From Oscillospiraceae bacterium (GTDB lineage: Bacteria > Bacillota > Clostridia > Oscillospirales > Oscillospiraceae), in contig JAEDEN010000004.1 of the NCBI GenBank assembly GCA_016293265.1, forward strand, positions 1 through 46,256: DNA of 46,256 bases, read 5' to 3'. The translations under genes were made by a program, and so were the position numbers. Positions 16,714-25,533 of the stretch are shown here, piece after piece. The notes under the pieces were generated by a model, which worked only from the letters and a program-made list of their open reading frames with translations, was not told the DNA's origin and ran no database searches. How positions within the stretch are numbered: the stretch's first letter is position 1; each line of letters begins with the position of its first letter.

Positions 16714-19632
16714 TTACACGCTTTCCTTTTGCTCATCCAAGGCGGCAAAGAGACTGCGAAGGCGAATGCGCACCGCGCCAAGATTGGTAATCTCGTCGAT
16801 CTTCAGTTGGGTATAGAGCTTGCCTCCGGCACTGAGAATCGCCTGGGTCTCGTCGGTAGTGATGGCATCCACGCCGCAGCCGAAGGACACCAGATGCACC
16901 AGGTCCATATCCGGCTGGGAGCAGCAGTATTTGGCGGCGGCATAGAGCCGGGAGTGATAGGTCCACTGGTTCAGAACGGTGGTGGGGAATTTCTCCACAC
17001 GGTTGGAGATGGAGTCCTCCGTCACTACGGCGGCCCCGAAGCGGGTGATGAGCGTGTCGATGCCGTGGCTCACCTCCGGATCCACATGGTAGGGACGGCC
17101 CGCCAGAACGATGATGCGGCGGCCCTCCGCCCTGGCCTGTTGGATGATCCGCTCCCCCTCCTTACGGATAAGGGCCATGTGGTTGGCATATTCGGCATAG
17201 GCGGCGTCGGCAGCGGCGTGGACTTCCCCCCGGGAGATATCCGGGAACTCCCTGCGGAGGATCTCGTACATTTTCCGGGCAAAATCTTTGGGTCGGTGGG
17301 GGCCCACGTAGTCATAGATGAATTTGGTGCTTTTGACCTCTGGGCAGTTGCCGGCGATCACCTCCGGATAGTAGGCCACAACCGGGCAGTTATAGTGGTT
17401 GTCTCCCAGCCCCTCATCCATGTTATAGGTCATGCAGGGGTAGAAAATGGCGTCCAGACCCAGCTTGGAGAGAAATTTGATGTGCCCGTGGGCCAGCTTG
17501 GCCGGGAAGCAGGCGGTATCGCTGGGGATGGTGCCCTGGCCTTTGAGGTAGAGGTCCCGGCTGGAGAGGGGGCTATGGTACACGGCAAATCCCAGCTTTG
17601 TGAAAAAGGCGTGCCAGAAGGGCAGCAGCTCCCACATATTCAGACACAGCGGCAGGCCGATCTTGCCCCGCTTGCCGGGGACGGGCTTGTAGCCCAGAAT
17701 CAGCTTGCGCTTATAGGCGTAAAGGTTCCGCTCGCCGGTATCGGCCTTGCCGGTAATGGGGCGGTCGCAGCGGTTGCCGCTGATAAAGGTGCCCCCGTCA
17801 GCAAAGGTGTTGATGGTGAGCTGGCAGTTGTTGCCGCAGCGGCCGCAGATCTCGCTGCGGGTCTCCTGGCGGAAGTTGGAGAGGGCCTGGCGGCCCAGCA
17901 GGGTGCTGACCTGGCCCGGACGGGCCTTGCCCTTACCGTAGAGGGCGGCGCCGTAAGCGCCCATAAGGCCGGCGATATCGGGCCGGATAACCTCTACCCC
18001 CATCTCCTTTTCAAAGGCCCGGAGGACGGCTTCATTATAAAAGGTGCCGCCCTGGACCACGATATTGCGGCCCAGTTCCTCAGGAGAGGAGGCGCGGATG
18101 ACCTTATAGATGGCGTTTTTCACCACGCTGATGGACAATCCCGCGGAGATGTTTTCGATGGTTGCGCCGTCCTTCTGCGCCTGCTTGACGCTGGAGTTCA
18201 TAAAAACGGTGCAGCGGCTGCCAAGATCCACAGGGCGGTCCGCAAACAGGCCCAGCTTTGCAAAGTCCCGCACATCATAGCCCAGGGCCTGGGCAAAGGT
18301 CTGCAGGAAGCTGCCGCAACCGGAGGAACAGGCCTCGTTGAGGAAGATGTTGCTGATGGCGCCCTTTTCGATCTTGAAGCACTTCATATCCTGGCCGCCG
18401 ATGTCGATGATGAAGTCCACATTGGGCAGGAAATGCCGGGCAGCGGTGAAATGGGCCACAGTCTCCACCACGCCGTAATCGGCATGGAAGGCGTTTTTCG
18501 CCAGATCCTCGCCGTAGCCGGTGGTTGTGACGGATGCGATATGCAGCGCCGGATGCTCCTCATAGAGCTTTTGCAGCACCTCCCGGATCAGGGGCACGGG
18601 ATTGCCCAGGTTGGGGCGGTAATCTGTGAATAGAATCCGCTCCTCCTCGTCGATGGCAACCATTTTCACCGTGGTGGAGCCGGAGTCGATGCCGATGTGG
18701 ACAGGGGCGGCATAATCCGGGCCAAAGGGTATCCGGGGGACGGCCGCCTTGGCATGACGGGCCCGGAACGCCTCGTACTCCTCCTTGTTTTGGAACAGGG
18801 GCGGCTGGGATCGGTAGGTCTCCGCTGCGCCGTGGGCGTGCAGGCGCTCCGCCGCCTCCTGCAGGTCAAATTCCTGGTCGGCATAGAAGGCCGCGCCCAA
18901 TGCCACGAAAAGAAGGCTGTTTTCCGGGCAGGTGCCCTGCACCTTCAAAGTGCGGTCAAAGCTGTCCCGCAGGCATTTGGAAAACGTCAGGGGACCGCCC
19001 AGGTACAAAACATTTCCCTTGATGGGCCGTCCCTGGGCAAGGCCGGCGATGGTCTGGTTTACCACCGCCTGATAGATGCTGGCGGCGATATCGGCGGCCT
19101 TGCCGCCCTGGTTGATAAGAGGCTGTACATCGCTTTTTGCGAAGACACCGCAGCGGGAAGCGATGGTATACGTCTTTTCAGCCTTCTGTGCGGCCATGTC
19201 CATCTCATCGGCGCTCATTTTCAAAAGAGTCGCCATCTGGTCGATGAAGGCGCCGGTACCGCCGGCGCAGGAGCCGTTCATGCGCACTTCCAGGCCATTG
19301 GTCAAAAATAAGATCTTGGCGTCCTCGCCGCCAAGCTCAATAATCACATCCGTACCCGGTGCCAGTCGGTTGGCCGCCACCCGGGTGGCAAAGACCTCCT
19401 GGACAAAAGGGATGCCCACGCCGTCAGCCATGCCCATACCGGCGGAGCCGGAGATAGCCAGCTTTGCCCGGCGGCCTTGCACATACTGCTCCGCCACGCG
19501 GCGAAGCAGCTCCTCGGACTTTTCCAGGATATGGCTGAAGTGGCGTTCATAGGTGCTGTATATTATGTTTCCGGCGTCGTCCACGACCACGCACTTAATA
19601 GTGGTGGAGCCTACGTCAAGACCCACTTTCAA
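16714..19632 (-). CDS. Acyl-CoA dehydratase activase (double BadF/BadG/BcrA/BcrD domain, DUF2229)
   Basis: 972-residue ASKHA-fold ATPase with two activase domains, each with a nucleotide loop: GLDVGSTTIK at residue 4 and GIDSGSTTVK near 310. Both carry the cysteine pair that holds the inter-subunit [4Fe-4S] cluster in characterised activases (NGSCAGGTGAF with SRCGVF; EACSSGCGSF with SRCTVF). An extra CGRCGNNC motif and a DUF2229-type domain follow. Such proteins use ATP to drive low-potential electron transfer to a dehydratase. Start is TTG at 19632, 9 bases after AAAGGAGG. Operon with the dehydratase-like gene downstream. Confidence 0.88.
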   Translation of the reverse strand: MKVGLDVGSTTIKCVVVDDAGNIIYSTYERHFSHILEKSEELLRRVAEQYVQGRRAKLAISGSAGMGMADGVGIPFVQEVFATRVAANRLAPGTDVIIELGGEDAKILFLTNGLEVRMNGSCAGGTGAFIDQMATLLKMSADEMDMAAQKAEKTYTIASRCGVFAKSDVQPLINQGGKAADIAASIYQAVVNQTIAGLAQGRPIKGNVLYLGGPLTFSKCLRDSFDRTLKVQGTCPENSLLFVALGAAFYADQEFDLQEAAERLHAHGAAETYRSQPPLFQNKEEYEAFRARHAKAAVPRIPFGPDYAAPVHIGIDSGSTTVKMVAIDEEERILFTDYRPNLGNPVPLIREVLQKLYEEHPALHIASVTTTGYGEDLAKNAFHADYGVVETVAHFTAARHFLPNVDFIIDIGGQDMKCFKIEKGAISNIFLNEACSSGCGSFLQTFAQALGYDVRDFAKLGLFADRPVDLGSRCTVFMNSSVKQAQKDGATIENISAGLSISVVKNAIYKVIRASSPEELGRNIVVQGGTFYNEAVLRAFEKEMGVEVIRPDIAGLMGAYGAALYGKGKARPGQVSTLLGRQALSNFRQETRSEICGRCGNNCQLTINTFADGGTFISGNRCDRPITGKADTGERNLYAYKRKLILGYKPVPGKRGKIGLPLCLNMWELLPFWHAFFTKLGFAVYHSPLSSRDLYLKGQGTIPSDTACFPAKLAHGHIKFLSKLGLDAIFYPCMTYNMDEGLGDNHYNCPVVAYYPEVIAGNCPEVKSTKFIYDYVGPHRPKDFARKMYEILRREFPDISRGEVHAAADAAYAEYANHMALIRKEGERIIQQARAEGRRIIVLAGRPYHVDPEVSHGIDTLITRFGAAVVTEDSISNRVEKFPTTVLNQWTYHSRLYAAAKYCCSQPDMDLVHLVSFGCGVDAITTDETQAILSAGGKLYTQLKIDEITNLGAVRIRLRSLFAALDEQKESV

Positions 19633-19704
19633 AACTGTTTCCTCCTTTAGGAACCAAATACCAAGTATTGCTGCACAATTAGACAGATAACCACATTAGA
19701 TTGT

Positions 19705-19733
19705 ATGATACACCCCCGGGAAAAAAACTGCAA
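19705..19733 (-). promoter_or_regulatory. Probable promoter of activase operon
   Basis: TTGCAG (19733-19728), 17-base spacer, TATCAT (19710-19705). Confidence 0.55.
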
Positions 19734-19803
19734 TCGGTTACGGCCCGCAAGCTTGTAAAGAATTTGTTAAAGTTTCCGCGTGCAGCTTTTCCCCCGGCAG
19801 GGC

Positions 19804-19832
19804 TTGGCCTTTTTGTTTTCTTATGCTATACT
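19804..19832 (+). promoter_or_regulatory. Promoter of queH
   Basis: TTGGCC (19804-19809), 17-base spacer, TATACT (19827-19832), about 30 bases upstream of the chosen ATG. Confidence 0.72.
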
Positions 19833-19864
19833 GGCCTTATTCAGAAGCGAAACGAGGTATTTTC

Positions 19865-20428
19865 ATGGATTCTGTCCTGCTGCACTGCTGCTGCGCCCCC
19901 TGTTCCCTCAGCTGCATTGAACCCCTGCGCGGAGAGGGAATCGAACCGGTGGCTTTCTGGTATAATCCCAATATCCACCCCTGGAAGGAATACGAGGCCC
20001 GCAGGGACTGCCTTTTGGCCTATGCCCCCACCATCCATATGGAAGTACGGGTGCAGGAGGATTACGGATTGCGGGAATTTGTCCGCCATGTGGCGGAGGA
20101 CATCGACCACCGCTGCGCCTATTGCTATTCCCACCGCATCGAGGAGACCGCCCGGTACACCGCCGAGCACGGCTTCACCCACTTCACCTCCACCCTGCTG
20201 GCCAGCCTCTACCAGGATCACGAGGGGATCGTCCGGGCGGCGGAGCGCTGTGCCAAAGAATACGGCGTGGAATTTCTGTACCGGGACTTCCGCCCCAATT
20301 TCCGGGAGGGCAACCGCCGGGCACGGGAGCTGGGTTTCTATATGCAGAAATACTGCGGCTGCGTCTTCTCCGAGCAGGACCGCTATCAGAAGAAGATCGA
20401 CCGGGACAAGGCGAAGTTCTCCGAATGA
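19865..20428 (+). CDS. queH: Epoxyqueuosine reductase QueH (DUF208)
   Basis: 187-residue enzyme for the last step of queuosine tRNA modification, reducing epoxyqueuosine at position 34; QueH is the non-homologous replacement for QueG. The N-terminus has the cluster motif LLHCCCAPCS (C8-C10, C13), followed by FWYNPNIHPWKEYEARR, HRCAYCYSHRIEETA and the C-terminal YCGCVFSEQDRY. The ATG at 19865 has GAGGT 7 bases upstream; an in-frame start at 19823 falls within the promoter. Single gene ending at a strong terminator. Confidence 0.92.
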   Translation: MDSVLLHCCCAPCSLSCIEPLRGEGIEPVAFWYNPNIHPWKEYEARRDCLLAYAPTIHMEVRVQEDYGLREFVRHVAEDIDHRCAYCYSHRIEETARYTAEHGFTHFTSTLLASLYQDHEGIVRAAERCAKEYGVEFLYRDFRPNFREGNRRARELGFYMQKYCGCVFSEQDRYQKKIDRDKAKFSE

Positions 20429-20459
20429 GCCCCCGGCGGGAATCCCATTTCAAAAAAAG

Positions 20460-20490
20460 ATGCTGCTTCCTTTGGAAGCAGCATTTTATT
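20460..20490 (+). terminator. Intrinsic terminator after queH
   Basis: ATGCTGCTTCC (20460-20470) pairs with GGAAGCAGCAT (20474-20484), then TTTATT. An A7 run on the other side makes it usable in both directions. Confidence 0.88.
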
Positions 20491-20930
20491 CTTATGGAAT
20501 CCCTTCTCACGCCGCCGTCCCGGTGAAGGCCGTATTCGCTGATGAGGTACCAATAAGGGATCCGGAACCGCGCGCTGCCGTATTGGCGCTCGCAGCGCTG
20601 CATGGCCTGGTTGCCGGTGGGTGTGGCAGCCGTCTCTTCCACCGCAAAGAGGATCTCCCTGCTGTTCGCATCATACGCCACAAAGTCCGGCTTTCCCCAC
20701 CGGATCAGATCGCCGATCTTCTTTGGAACAGGATTCCAGGACCGGTAGGAACTGTATACGATCAGTTCCAGCCGGTTCTTCCCGTTTTCCAGACGGTAAC
20801 AAGGCTGAAATCCCCTGAGATAGGATTTGCCTGTGCTGTAACCATGAATTCTTGCGATATCCGCGATACAATCACAGCATCAATTCCCCTCGTGGAAGCT
20901 GTCCGCCCATATTTCAATGGTCTTTTCCAC
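20490..20930 (-). pseudogene. Decayed nuclease-like gene (PD-(D/E)xK-type remnant) with in-frame TGA
   Basis: One minus-strand frame from a GTG at 20930 (GGAGGT 6 bases upstream) reads 16 residues (MEKTIEIWADSFHEGN), meets TGA at 20882-20880, then continues CCDCIADIARIHGYSTGKSY through RLENGKNRLELIVYSSY, GKPDFVAYD, ILFAVEETAATPTGNQ, IPYWYLISEYG and DGGVRRDSI. The PDF...EET spacing and GNQAMQR suggest a restriction-endonuclease-like core, from memory only. The similarity stops at the queH terminator, so the 3' part is lost. A nonsense mutation plus truncation is the simplest reading; selenocysteine is unlikely. Confidence 0.6.
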
Positions 20931-21006
20931 ACGCACACCTCCGTTTCGTCAAATACCGATACCGCCATTAAAAGCCCAATCATTCTCCATCACAAGGGAA
21001 TGCGGC

Positions 21007-21045
21007 AAAAAACGCGCACCCTGAGTGTTTCTCAAGGTGCGCGTT
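21007..21045 (-). terminator. Intrinsic terminator after UPF0210 gene
   Basis: AACGCGCACC (21045-21036) pairs with GGTGCGCGTT (21020-21011), then T-rich TTTTTTG on the minus strand. Confidence 0.9.
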
Positions 21046-21067
21046 TCAGTGTTTTCCTTCTCTTGGC

Positions 21068-22426
21068 TCAGTTTTTCAGGCTGTGCATGGGAGCGGGGAT
21101 ACGGCCGCCCCGGGCGATAAAAGCGGCGGCGGATTCGCCGTGGACGGGCATGACGGGAGCGCTGCCCAGCAGGCCGCCCATCTCGATGGTGTCGCCCACC
21201 TGCTTGCCCGGCGCGGGCAGGAGACGGACGGCAGTGGTCTTGCAGTTCACCATGCCGATGGCCGCCTCATCCGCGATAATGGCAGAGATGGTCTCGGCGC
21301 TGGTATCGCCGGGGACGGCGATCATATCCAGGCCCACGGAGCAAACGCAGGTCATGGCCTCCAGCTTGTCTAAAGTCAGGACGCCGCTCCTTGCGGCGGC
21401 GATCATACCCTCGTCCTCGCTCACCGGAATGAAGGCCCCGGAAAGGCCGCCCACAGAGGAGGACGCCATCACGCCGCCCTTTTTCACCGCGTCGTTCAAA
21501 AGGGCCAGAGCGGCGGTGGTGCCGTGGGTGCCGCAGGTCTCGAGGCCCATCTCCTCCAGGATGCGGGCCACACTGTCCCCGATGGCAGGGGTGGGAGCCA
21601 GGCTCAAATCCACAATACCGAAGGGGGTATCCAGACGGCGGCTGGCCTCCTGGGCCACCAGTTGGCCCATGCGGGTGATGCGGAAGGCAGTCTTTTTCAC
21701 CGTTTCGGCCAACACCTCAAAGGGCTGGCCCTTCACGCCCTGAAGGGCATGATATACCACGCCGGGGCCGGAAACGCCCACGTTGATGACCTTCTCCGCC
21801 TCACCCACGCCGTGGAAGGCGCCGGCCATGAAGGGGTTATCCTCCACAGCGTTGCAGAACACTACCAGTTTCGCACAGCCAAGGCCGTCCTGAGCCCGGG
21901 TCAGATGGGCAGTCTCCTTGACAATGCGGCCCATAAGGGCCACGGCGTCCATGTTGATACCGGCCTTGGTGGAACCCACGTTTACAGAAGCGCACACCAA
22001 GTCGGTGCAGGCCAGGGCCTCGGGAATGGAGCGGATCAGCTTTTCGTCCGCCTTCGTCATTCCCTTTTGCACCAAGGCGGAATAGCCGCCGATGAAGTTG
22101 ACGCCGGTGGTCTTGGCCGCCCGGTCCAGCACCGCGGCAAAGGGCACGTAGTCCTCCGCCTCGCTGGCTCCGGCCACCAGGGCCATGGGGGTCACGGAAA
22201 TACGCTTGTTGACGATGGGGATGCCGAATTCCCGCTCGATATCCTCGCCGGTGCGCACCAGCTTTTCGGCGTAGCGGGTAATCTTTTCATAAATCTTATC
22301 GCAGGCTTTTTTCGCGTCGGGATCGCAGCAGGACAGCAGGGAGATGCCCATAGTGATGGTGCGGATATCCAGATGCTGCTGGTCGATCATTTCAATGGTG
22401 GAGAGGATCTCCTTCTGGTTGAGCAT
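21068..22426 (-). CDS. UPF0210 / PFL family protein
   Basis: 452 residues, the usual length of the UPF0210 (DUF711, 'PFL family') group. It begins MLNQKEILSTIEMIDQQHLDIRTITMG and contains NKRISVTPMALV, ASVNVGSTKAGINMDAV, VGVSGPGVVYHAL, FGIVDLSLAPTPAIGDSVA and a Gly/Ala-rich C-terminus. Structural relatives share the glycyl-radical-enzyme barrel, but no activity is established. The ATG at 22426 follows GGAGG by 7 bases. In many Firmicutes it is paired with the small ACT protein found just upstream here; unusually a folded RNA segment lies between them. Terminator at 21007-21045. Confidence 0.9.
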   Translation of the reverse strand: MLNQKEILSTIEMIDQQHLDIRTITMGISLLSCCDPDAKKACDKIYEKITRYAEKLVRTGEDIEREFGIPIVNKRISVTPMALVAGASEAEDYVPFAAVLDRAAKTTGVNFIGGYSALVQKGMTKADEKLIRSIPEALACTDLVCASVNVGSTKAGINMDAVALMGRIVKETAHLTRAQDGLGCAKLVVFCNAVEDNPFMAGAFHGVGEAEKVINVGVSGPGVVYHALQGVKGQPFEVLAETVKKTAFRITRMGQLVAQEASRRLDTPFGIVDLSLAPTPAIGDSVARILEEMGLETCGTHGTTAALALLNDAVKKGGVMASSSVGGLSGAFIPVSEDEGMIAAARSGVLTLDKLEAMTCVCSVGLDMIAVPGDTSAETISAIIADEAAIGMVNCKTTAVRLLPAPGKQVGDTIEMGGLLGSAPVMPVHGESAAAFIARGGRIPAPMHSLKN

Positions 22427-22475
22427 ACATTTGCCTCCAAAGTTCGTCCGCAGGCATAAAATCATGAATCATTTT

Positions 22476-22640
22476 CGCCGCGGCCTAAAGTGTGTCTCCT
22501 CGCGGCGCATCCGCTGTGGCCGCCGCTGAAAACATGCCGCCGGCATATCTTCTTAACGCGTCGACGCAGCAAAGCTACCACGGTTTAAGTGCCTTGGGCC
22601 CATTCACCGGCGACTTACGTCACTGGTAGGAGGATCTAAA
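22476..22640 (-). ncRNA. Structured RNA between ACT and UPF0210 genes (class unknown)
   Basis: The 239-base gap holds dense, mutually supporting helices on the minus strand. Outer stem: 22634-22630 with 22501-22497. CUACCA (22629-22624) pairs with UGGUAG (22580-22575). This encloses, with no unpaired base, the hairpin 22623-22610 (GUAA loop) and the stem 22609-22606/22584-22581, a perfect three-way junction. Further hairpins are 22546-22534 and 22526-22502. CGCCGCG (22507-22501) could instead pair with CGCGGCG (22482-22476), a switch-like alternative. It may be a stand-alone RNA or a leader of the UPF0210 gene. The raiA class came to mind but is unconfirmed. Confidence 0.62.
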
Positions 22641-22665
22641 CGGTGGACAAAGTCTCCTCTCCCCT

Positions 22666-22935
22666 TTAAATCCTGTGCATGGCGTCGAATATCTCCTCCC
22701 GCTGAATGCGGATGGAGATATCCATCTTGCTCCCCAACTCCTCCAGCTTTTCCCGCAGGTCTCCCACGGTCACGCTGGCCTTCTCCACATCCACGGCCAT
22801 GACCATGGTGAAGGATCCCTGCAAAATGGTCTGGGAAATATCCAGGATATTCACATTGTTTTCGGCAAGCAAGGCGCAGACGGCGGCGATAATGCCCACC
22901 TTGTCCTGGCCCACAACGGTAACGATGGCGTTCAT
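22666..22935 (-). CDS. ACT domain-containing protein (UPF0237)
   Basis: 89-residue single ACT domain, the normal UPF0237 length, starting MNAIVTVVGQDKVGIIAAVC with the GxxDxxGI ligand-loop pattern, followed by NNVNILDISQTI and the second strand pair FTMVMAVDV. Related to the GcvR-type regulators that sense small ligands, usually amino acids; ligand unknown. RBS AGGAGG before the ATG. It sits upstream of the UPF0210 gene, its usual partner. Confidence 0.92.
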   Translation of the reverse strand: MNAIVTVVGQDKVGIIAAVCALLAENNVNILDISQTILQGSFTMVMAVDVEKASVTVGDLREKLEELGSKMDISIRIQREEIFDAMHRI

Positions 22936-23001
22936 ATTGTTCCTCCTACGGCGGCAGGGCCGCGTTTATTTGACCGGGCCATTTTAACACAAACGTCCCG
23001 G

Positions 23002-23037
23002 GAAGTAAAGTACGGGCGCGCATCAGCGCGCCCGTAC
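23002..23037 (-). terminator. Intrinsic terminator after aspartate kinase
   Basis: GTACGGGCGCGC (23037-23026) pairs with GCGCGCCCGTAC (23021-23010) around TGAT, then TTTACTT. The T-tract is weak but the 12-bp stem is perfect. Confidence 0.85.
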
Positions 23038-23040
23038 AAG

Positions 23041-24252
23041 TCAAGCTTCGTCGAAGAACTTATCATGAATGGCCTTGACGGCGCGGTTGACATCATTTTC
23101 ATCCAGCAGGACGGAAAGGCGAATCTCAGAAGTGGAGATCATCTGGATGTTGATGCCGGCCTCGAAAAGTGCCTCAAAGACCTTGGCGGCAATACCGGCG
23201 TTGCTCATCAGGCCCACACCTACGATGGAGACCTTGCCCACCTTATCGTCGGCCTCGATCCGGTCGAATTTCAGGGTATCCTTATGTTCCTCAAGGATGG
23301 CAACCGCCTCCTCCAGATCCTTCTGGTGGATGGTGAAGGAGATATCCTTGGTGTCATCACGGCCAATGGACTGAAGGATATTATCCACATTGATGTTCTT
23401 CCGGCTCATCAGCGCAAATACCTGGAATGCGACGCCGGGGCTATGCTGCAGTCCCACCAGGGAGATATGGGCGATGCTGGTATCCTTCGCAACACCTGCG
23501 ATATTGGTTTTTTCCACTTTGGCGACCTCCTTGATTTTCGTGCCGGGCTTGCGCTCAAGACTGGACACGACTTCCAAATTCACTCTGAACTTCTTTGCCA
23601 GTTCCACGCTGCGGTTATGCAGCACCTGGGCTCCCTGAGATGCCAGCTCCAGCATCTCGTCATAGGTGATCTCATCCAGCTTCCGTGCCGTGGGCACGAT
23701 GCGGGGATCGGTGGTATAAACGCCGTCCACATCGGTATAGATCTGGCACAGGTCCGCCTGGAAGGCAGCCGCCAGGGCCACGGCGCTGGTATCGCTGCCG
23801 CCCCGGCCCAGGGTGGTGATATCGCCCTTGCGGTCAATGCCCTGGAAGCCGGTAACGATGACAATGCGGTGCTGGTCCAGCTCGGTGCGGATGCGGTCGG
23901 TGTCGATTTTGCGGATACGGGCGTCGGAATGGACCCCCGTGGAGTGGATACCCACCTGCCACGCCGTAAGAGAGATGCAGGGCAGACCCATGGACTCCAG
24001 CGCCATGGCGCACAGGGCAACGGAGATCTGCTCGCCGGTGGCCAGCAGCATATCCATCTCCCGCTTGGAGGCGTGGGGATTGATCTCTTCCGCCTTGGCG
24101 ATGAGGTCATCCGTGGTGTCACCCTGGGCGGAGAGTACCACGATCACGTCGTTGCCCTGCAAATAGGTTTCCGCAATAATTCCAGCCACATTTCGGACAC
24201 GCTGGGCATCCTTCACGGAGCTGCCTCCGAATTTTTGTACAATTAAACTCAT
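23041..24252 (-). CDS. Aspartate kinase
   Basis: 403-residue enzyme phosphorylating aspartate, the entry to lysine, threonine and methionine. The kinase domain starts MSLIVQKFGGSSVKD, with GRGGSDTSAVALA and YTDVDGVYTTDPR; two C-terminal ACT domains follow (about 265-403: GVAFQVFALMSRKNINVDNI, VSIVGVGLMSNAGIAAKVFEAL, STSEIRLSVLL) for allosteric control by end products. The ATG at 24252 has GAAGGA 6 bases upstream. It is last in pheB-like ACT gene, hom, ask order. Which isozyme class (lysine or threonine sensitive) is not determinable here. Confidence 0.94.
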   Translation of the reverse strand: MSLIVQKFGGSSVKDAQRVRNVAGIIAETYLQGNDVIVVLSAQGDTTDDLIAKAEEINPHASKREMDMLLATGEQISVALCAMALESMGLPCISLTAWQVGIHSTGVHSDARIRKIDTDRIRTELDQHRIVIVTGFQGIDRKGDITTLGRGGSDTSAVALAAAFQADLCQIYTDVDGVYTTDPRIVPTARKLDEITYDEMLELASQGAQVLHNRSVELAKKFRVNLEVVSSLERKPGTKIKEVAKVEKTNIAGVAKDTSIAHISLVGLQHSPGVAFQVFALMSRKNINVDNILQSIGRDDTKDISFTIHQKDLEEAVAILEEHKDTLKFDRIEADDKVGKVSIVGVGLMSNAGIAAKVFEALFEAGINIQMISTSEIRLSVLLDENDVNRAVKAIHDKFFDEA

Positions 24253-24318
24253 AGTCTTTCCTTCTTTGCTCCAGATTGGGTCCACCCCATCATACGCGGC
24301 GGACGATGGATTTGGGAA

Positions 24319-25515
24319 TCAGTCAAGCACGCGGAATCCCGCCAGGACCTGCAGCCCGGCGGCGCGCTCCGCCGCCTCCCCGGCCTTCAGACCTTCGGTG
24401 AGGAACGCCGTTTCCCCGCCCTCAGCCGCCAGGACTTCCACCGTCCCAAAGGCGGCCGCAGCCTCCGCTTCGCTTCCGGCGATGCGGAAATAATGGCGGG
24501 AAACCAGCTTGGCCGGGTCCTCATAGCCATCGCTGACGGGGGACCAGCCGATCTCCTCCCGGGCGGGACTTGCCTGCAGGCACTCCATCACATCTGCCAC
24601 ACAGGCGGAAGCGGTAGGCAGCTCTCCGGCGCCCTTGCCGTAGAACATAACCTCTCCGGTGGCGTTGCCCTTGACCACCACGGCGTTGAACACATCCTCT
24701 ACCCCGGAAATGGGGTTCTCCTCAGCGATCAGGTGGGGAGCGACATAGGCGGTGCGGCGGCCTCCCTCCAGCCTCAGTGCGCGGCCCAGGAGTTTGATGC
24801 GGTAACCCGCCTTCCGGGCGATTTCAACATCCCGCAGGGAGATCTTTGTGATGCCCTCCATGGGCACCGCTCCGGGGTCCACCTGGGCGCCGAAGGCCAA
24901 ATCCGCCAGGATGCAGATCTTCCGGCCGGTATCATGGCCTTCCACATCGGCGGTGGGATCCGCCTCGGCATAGCCCTTTTCCTGAGCCTCCTTCAAAGCG
25001 TCGGCAAAGCCCGCGCCGGTGCGGATCATCCGGGTCAAGATATAGTTTGTGGTGCCGTTCAAAATGCCGTACACCTCATCAATGCGGTTGGCGGCCATGC
25101 ACTGGGTCAAAGGATGCAGGATGGGGATGCCGCCGCCCACGCTTGCCTCAAAGAGATAATTTACGTTTTTGGCCTTCGCCAGAGCCAGCAGCTCGCAGCC
25201 CTTTTCCGCCACCAACTGCTTGTTGGCGGTGACCACGTGCTTTCCGGCCATGAGGGCGCGCTTGGTATACTCGTAAGCGGCCTCCACGCCGCCGATGGTC
25301 TCCACCACCACCCGGATCTCCGGATCAGAGGCGATCTTTTCGAAGTCATCCGTCATCAGGTGGCGGTAAGCCCCCTCCCGGAAGTGGCGTACCAAAACGG
25401 TCTTGACGGCCAACGGCTCTCCCAGCTTGCGGCTGATCTGGGCGGCGTTGGCTTCCACTACCTTCGCAACGCCGGTCCCCACGGTGCCAAGGCCCATGAT
25501 CGCAATCTGAATCAT
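24319..25515 (-). CDS. hom: Homoserine dehydrogenase
   Basis: 398-residue NAD(P)-dependent enzyme reducing aspartate semialdehyde to homoserine. Rossmann loop GLGTVGTGVAKVV at residue 8; VTANKQLVAEKG; FEASVGGGIPI; the signature LNGTTNYILTRM; AEADPTADVEGHDTGRK. The C-terminal part (about 320-398) has the size of the usual ACT tail but is Ala/Glu-rich and diverged. It follows the PheB-like ACT gene by 18 bases and precedes ask, a threonine/methionine module. Confidence 0.94.
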   Translation of the reverse strand: MIQIAIMGLGTVGTGVAKVVEANAAQISRKLGEPLAVKTVLVRHFREGAYRHLMTDDFEKIASDPEIRVVVETIGGVEAAYEYTKRALMAGKHVVTANKQLVAEKGCELLALAKAKNVNYLFEASVGGGIPILHPLTQCMAANRIDEVYGILNGTTNYILTRMIRTGAGFADALKEAQEKGYAEADPTADVEGHDTGRKICILADLAFGAQVDPGAVPMEGITKISLRDVEIARKAGYRIKLLGRALRLEGGRRTAYVAPHLIAEENPISGVEDVFNAVVVKGNATGEVMFYGKGAGELPTASACVADVMECLQASPAREEIGWSPVSDGYEDPAKLVSRHYFRIAGSEAEAAAAFGTVEVLAAEGGETAFLTEGLKAGEAAERAAGLQVLAGFRVLD

Positions 25516-25533
25516 TTTTTCCCTCTCCTTTTC

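Noticed and set aside
20880..20882. TGA read as selenocysteine in the nuclease-like frame
   Set aside because: No convincing hairpin follows the TGA, the family is not a known selenoprotein, and the gene is also truncated at its 3' end.
22427..22665. ZTP (pfl), T-box, THF or cobalamin riboswitch as identity of the structured RNA
   Set aside because: None of the conserved core sequences of these classes could be matched by eye.
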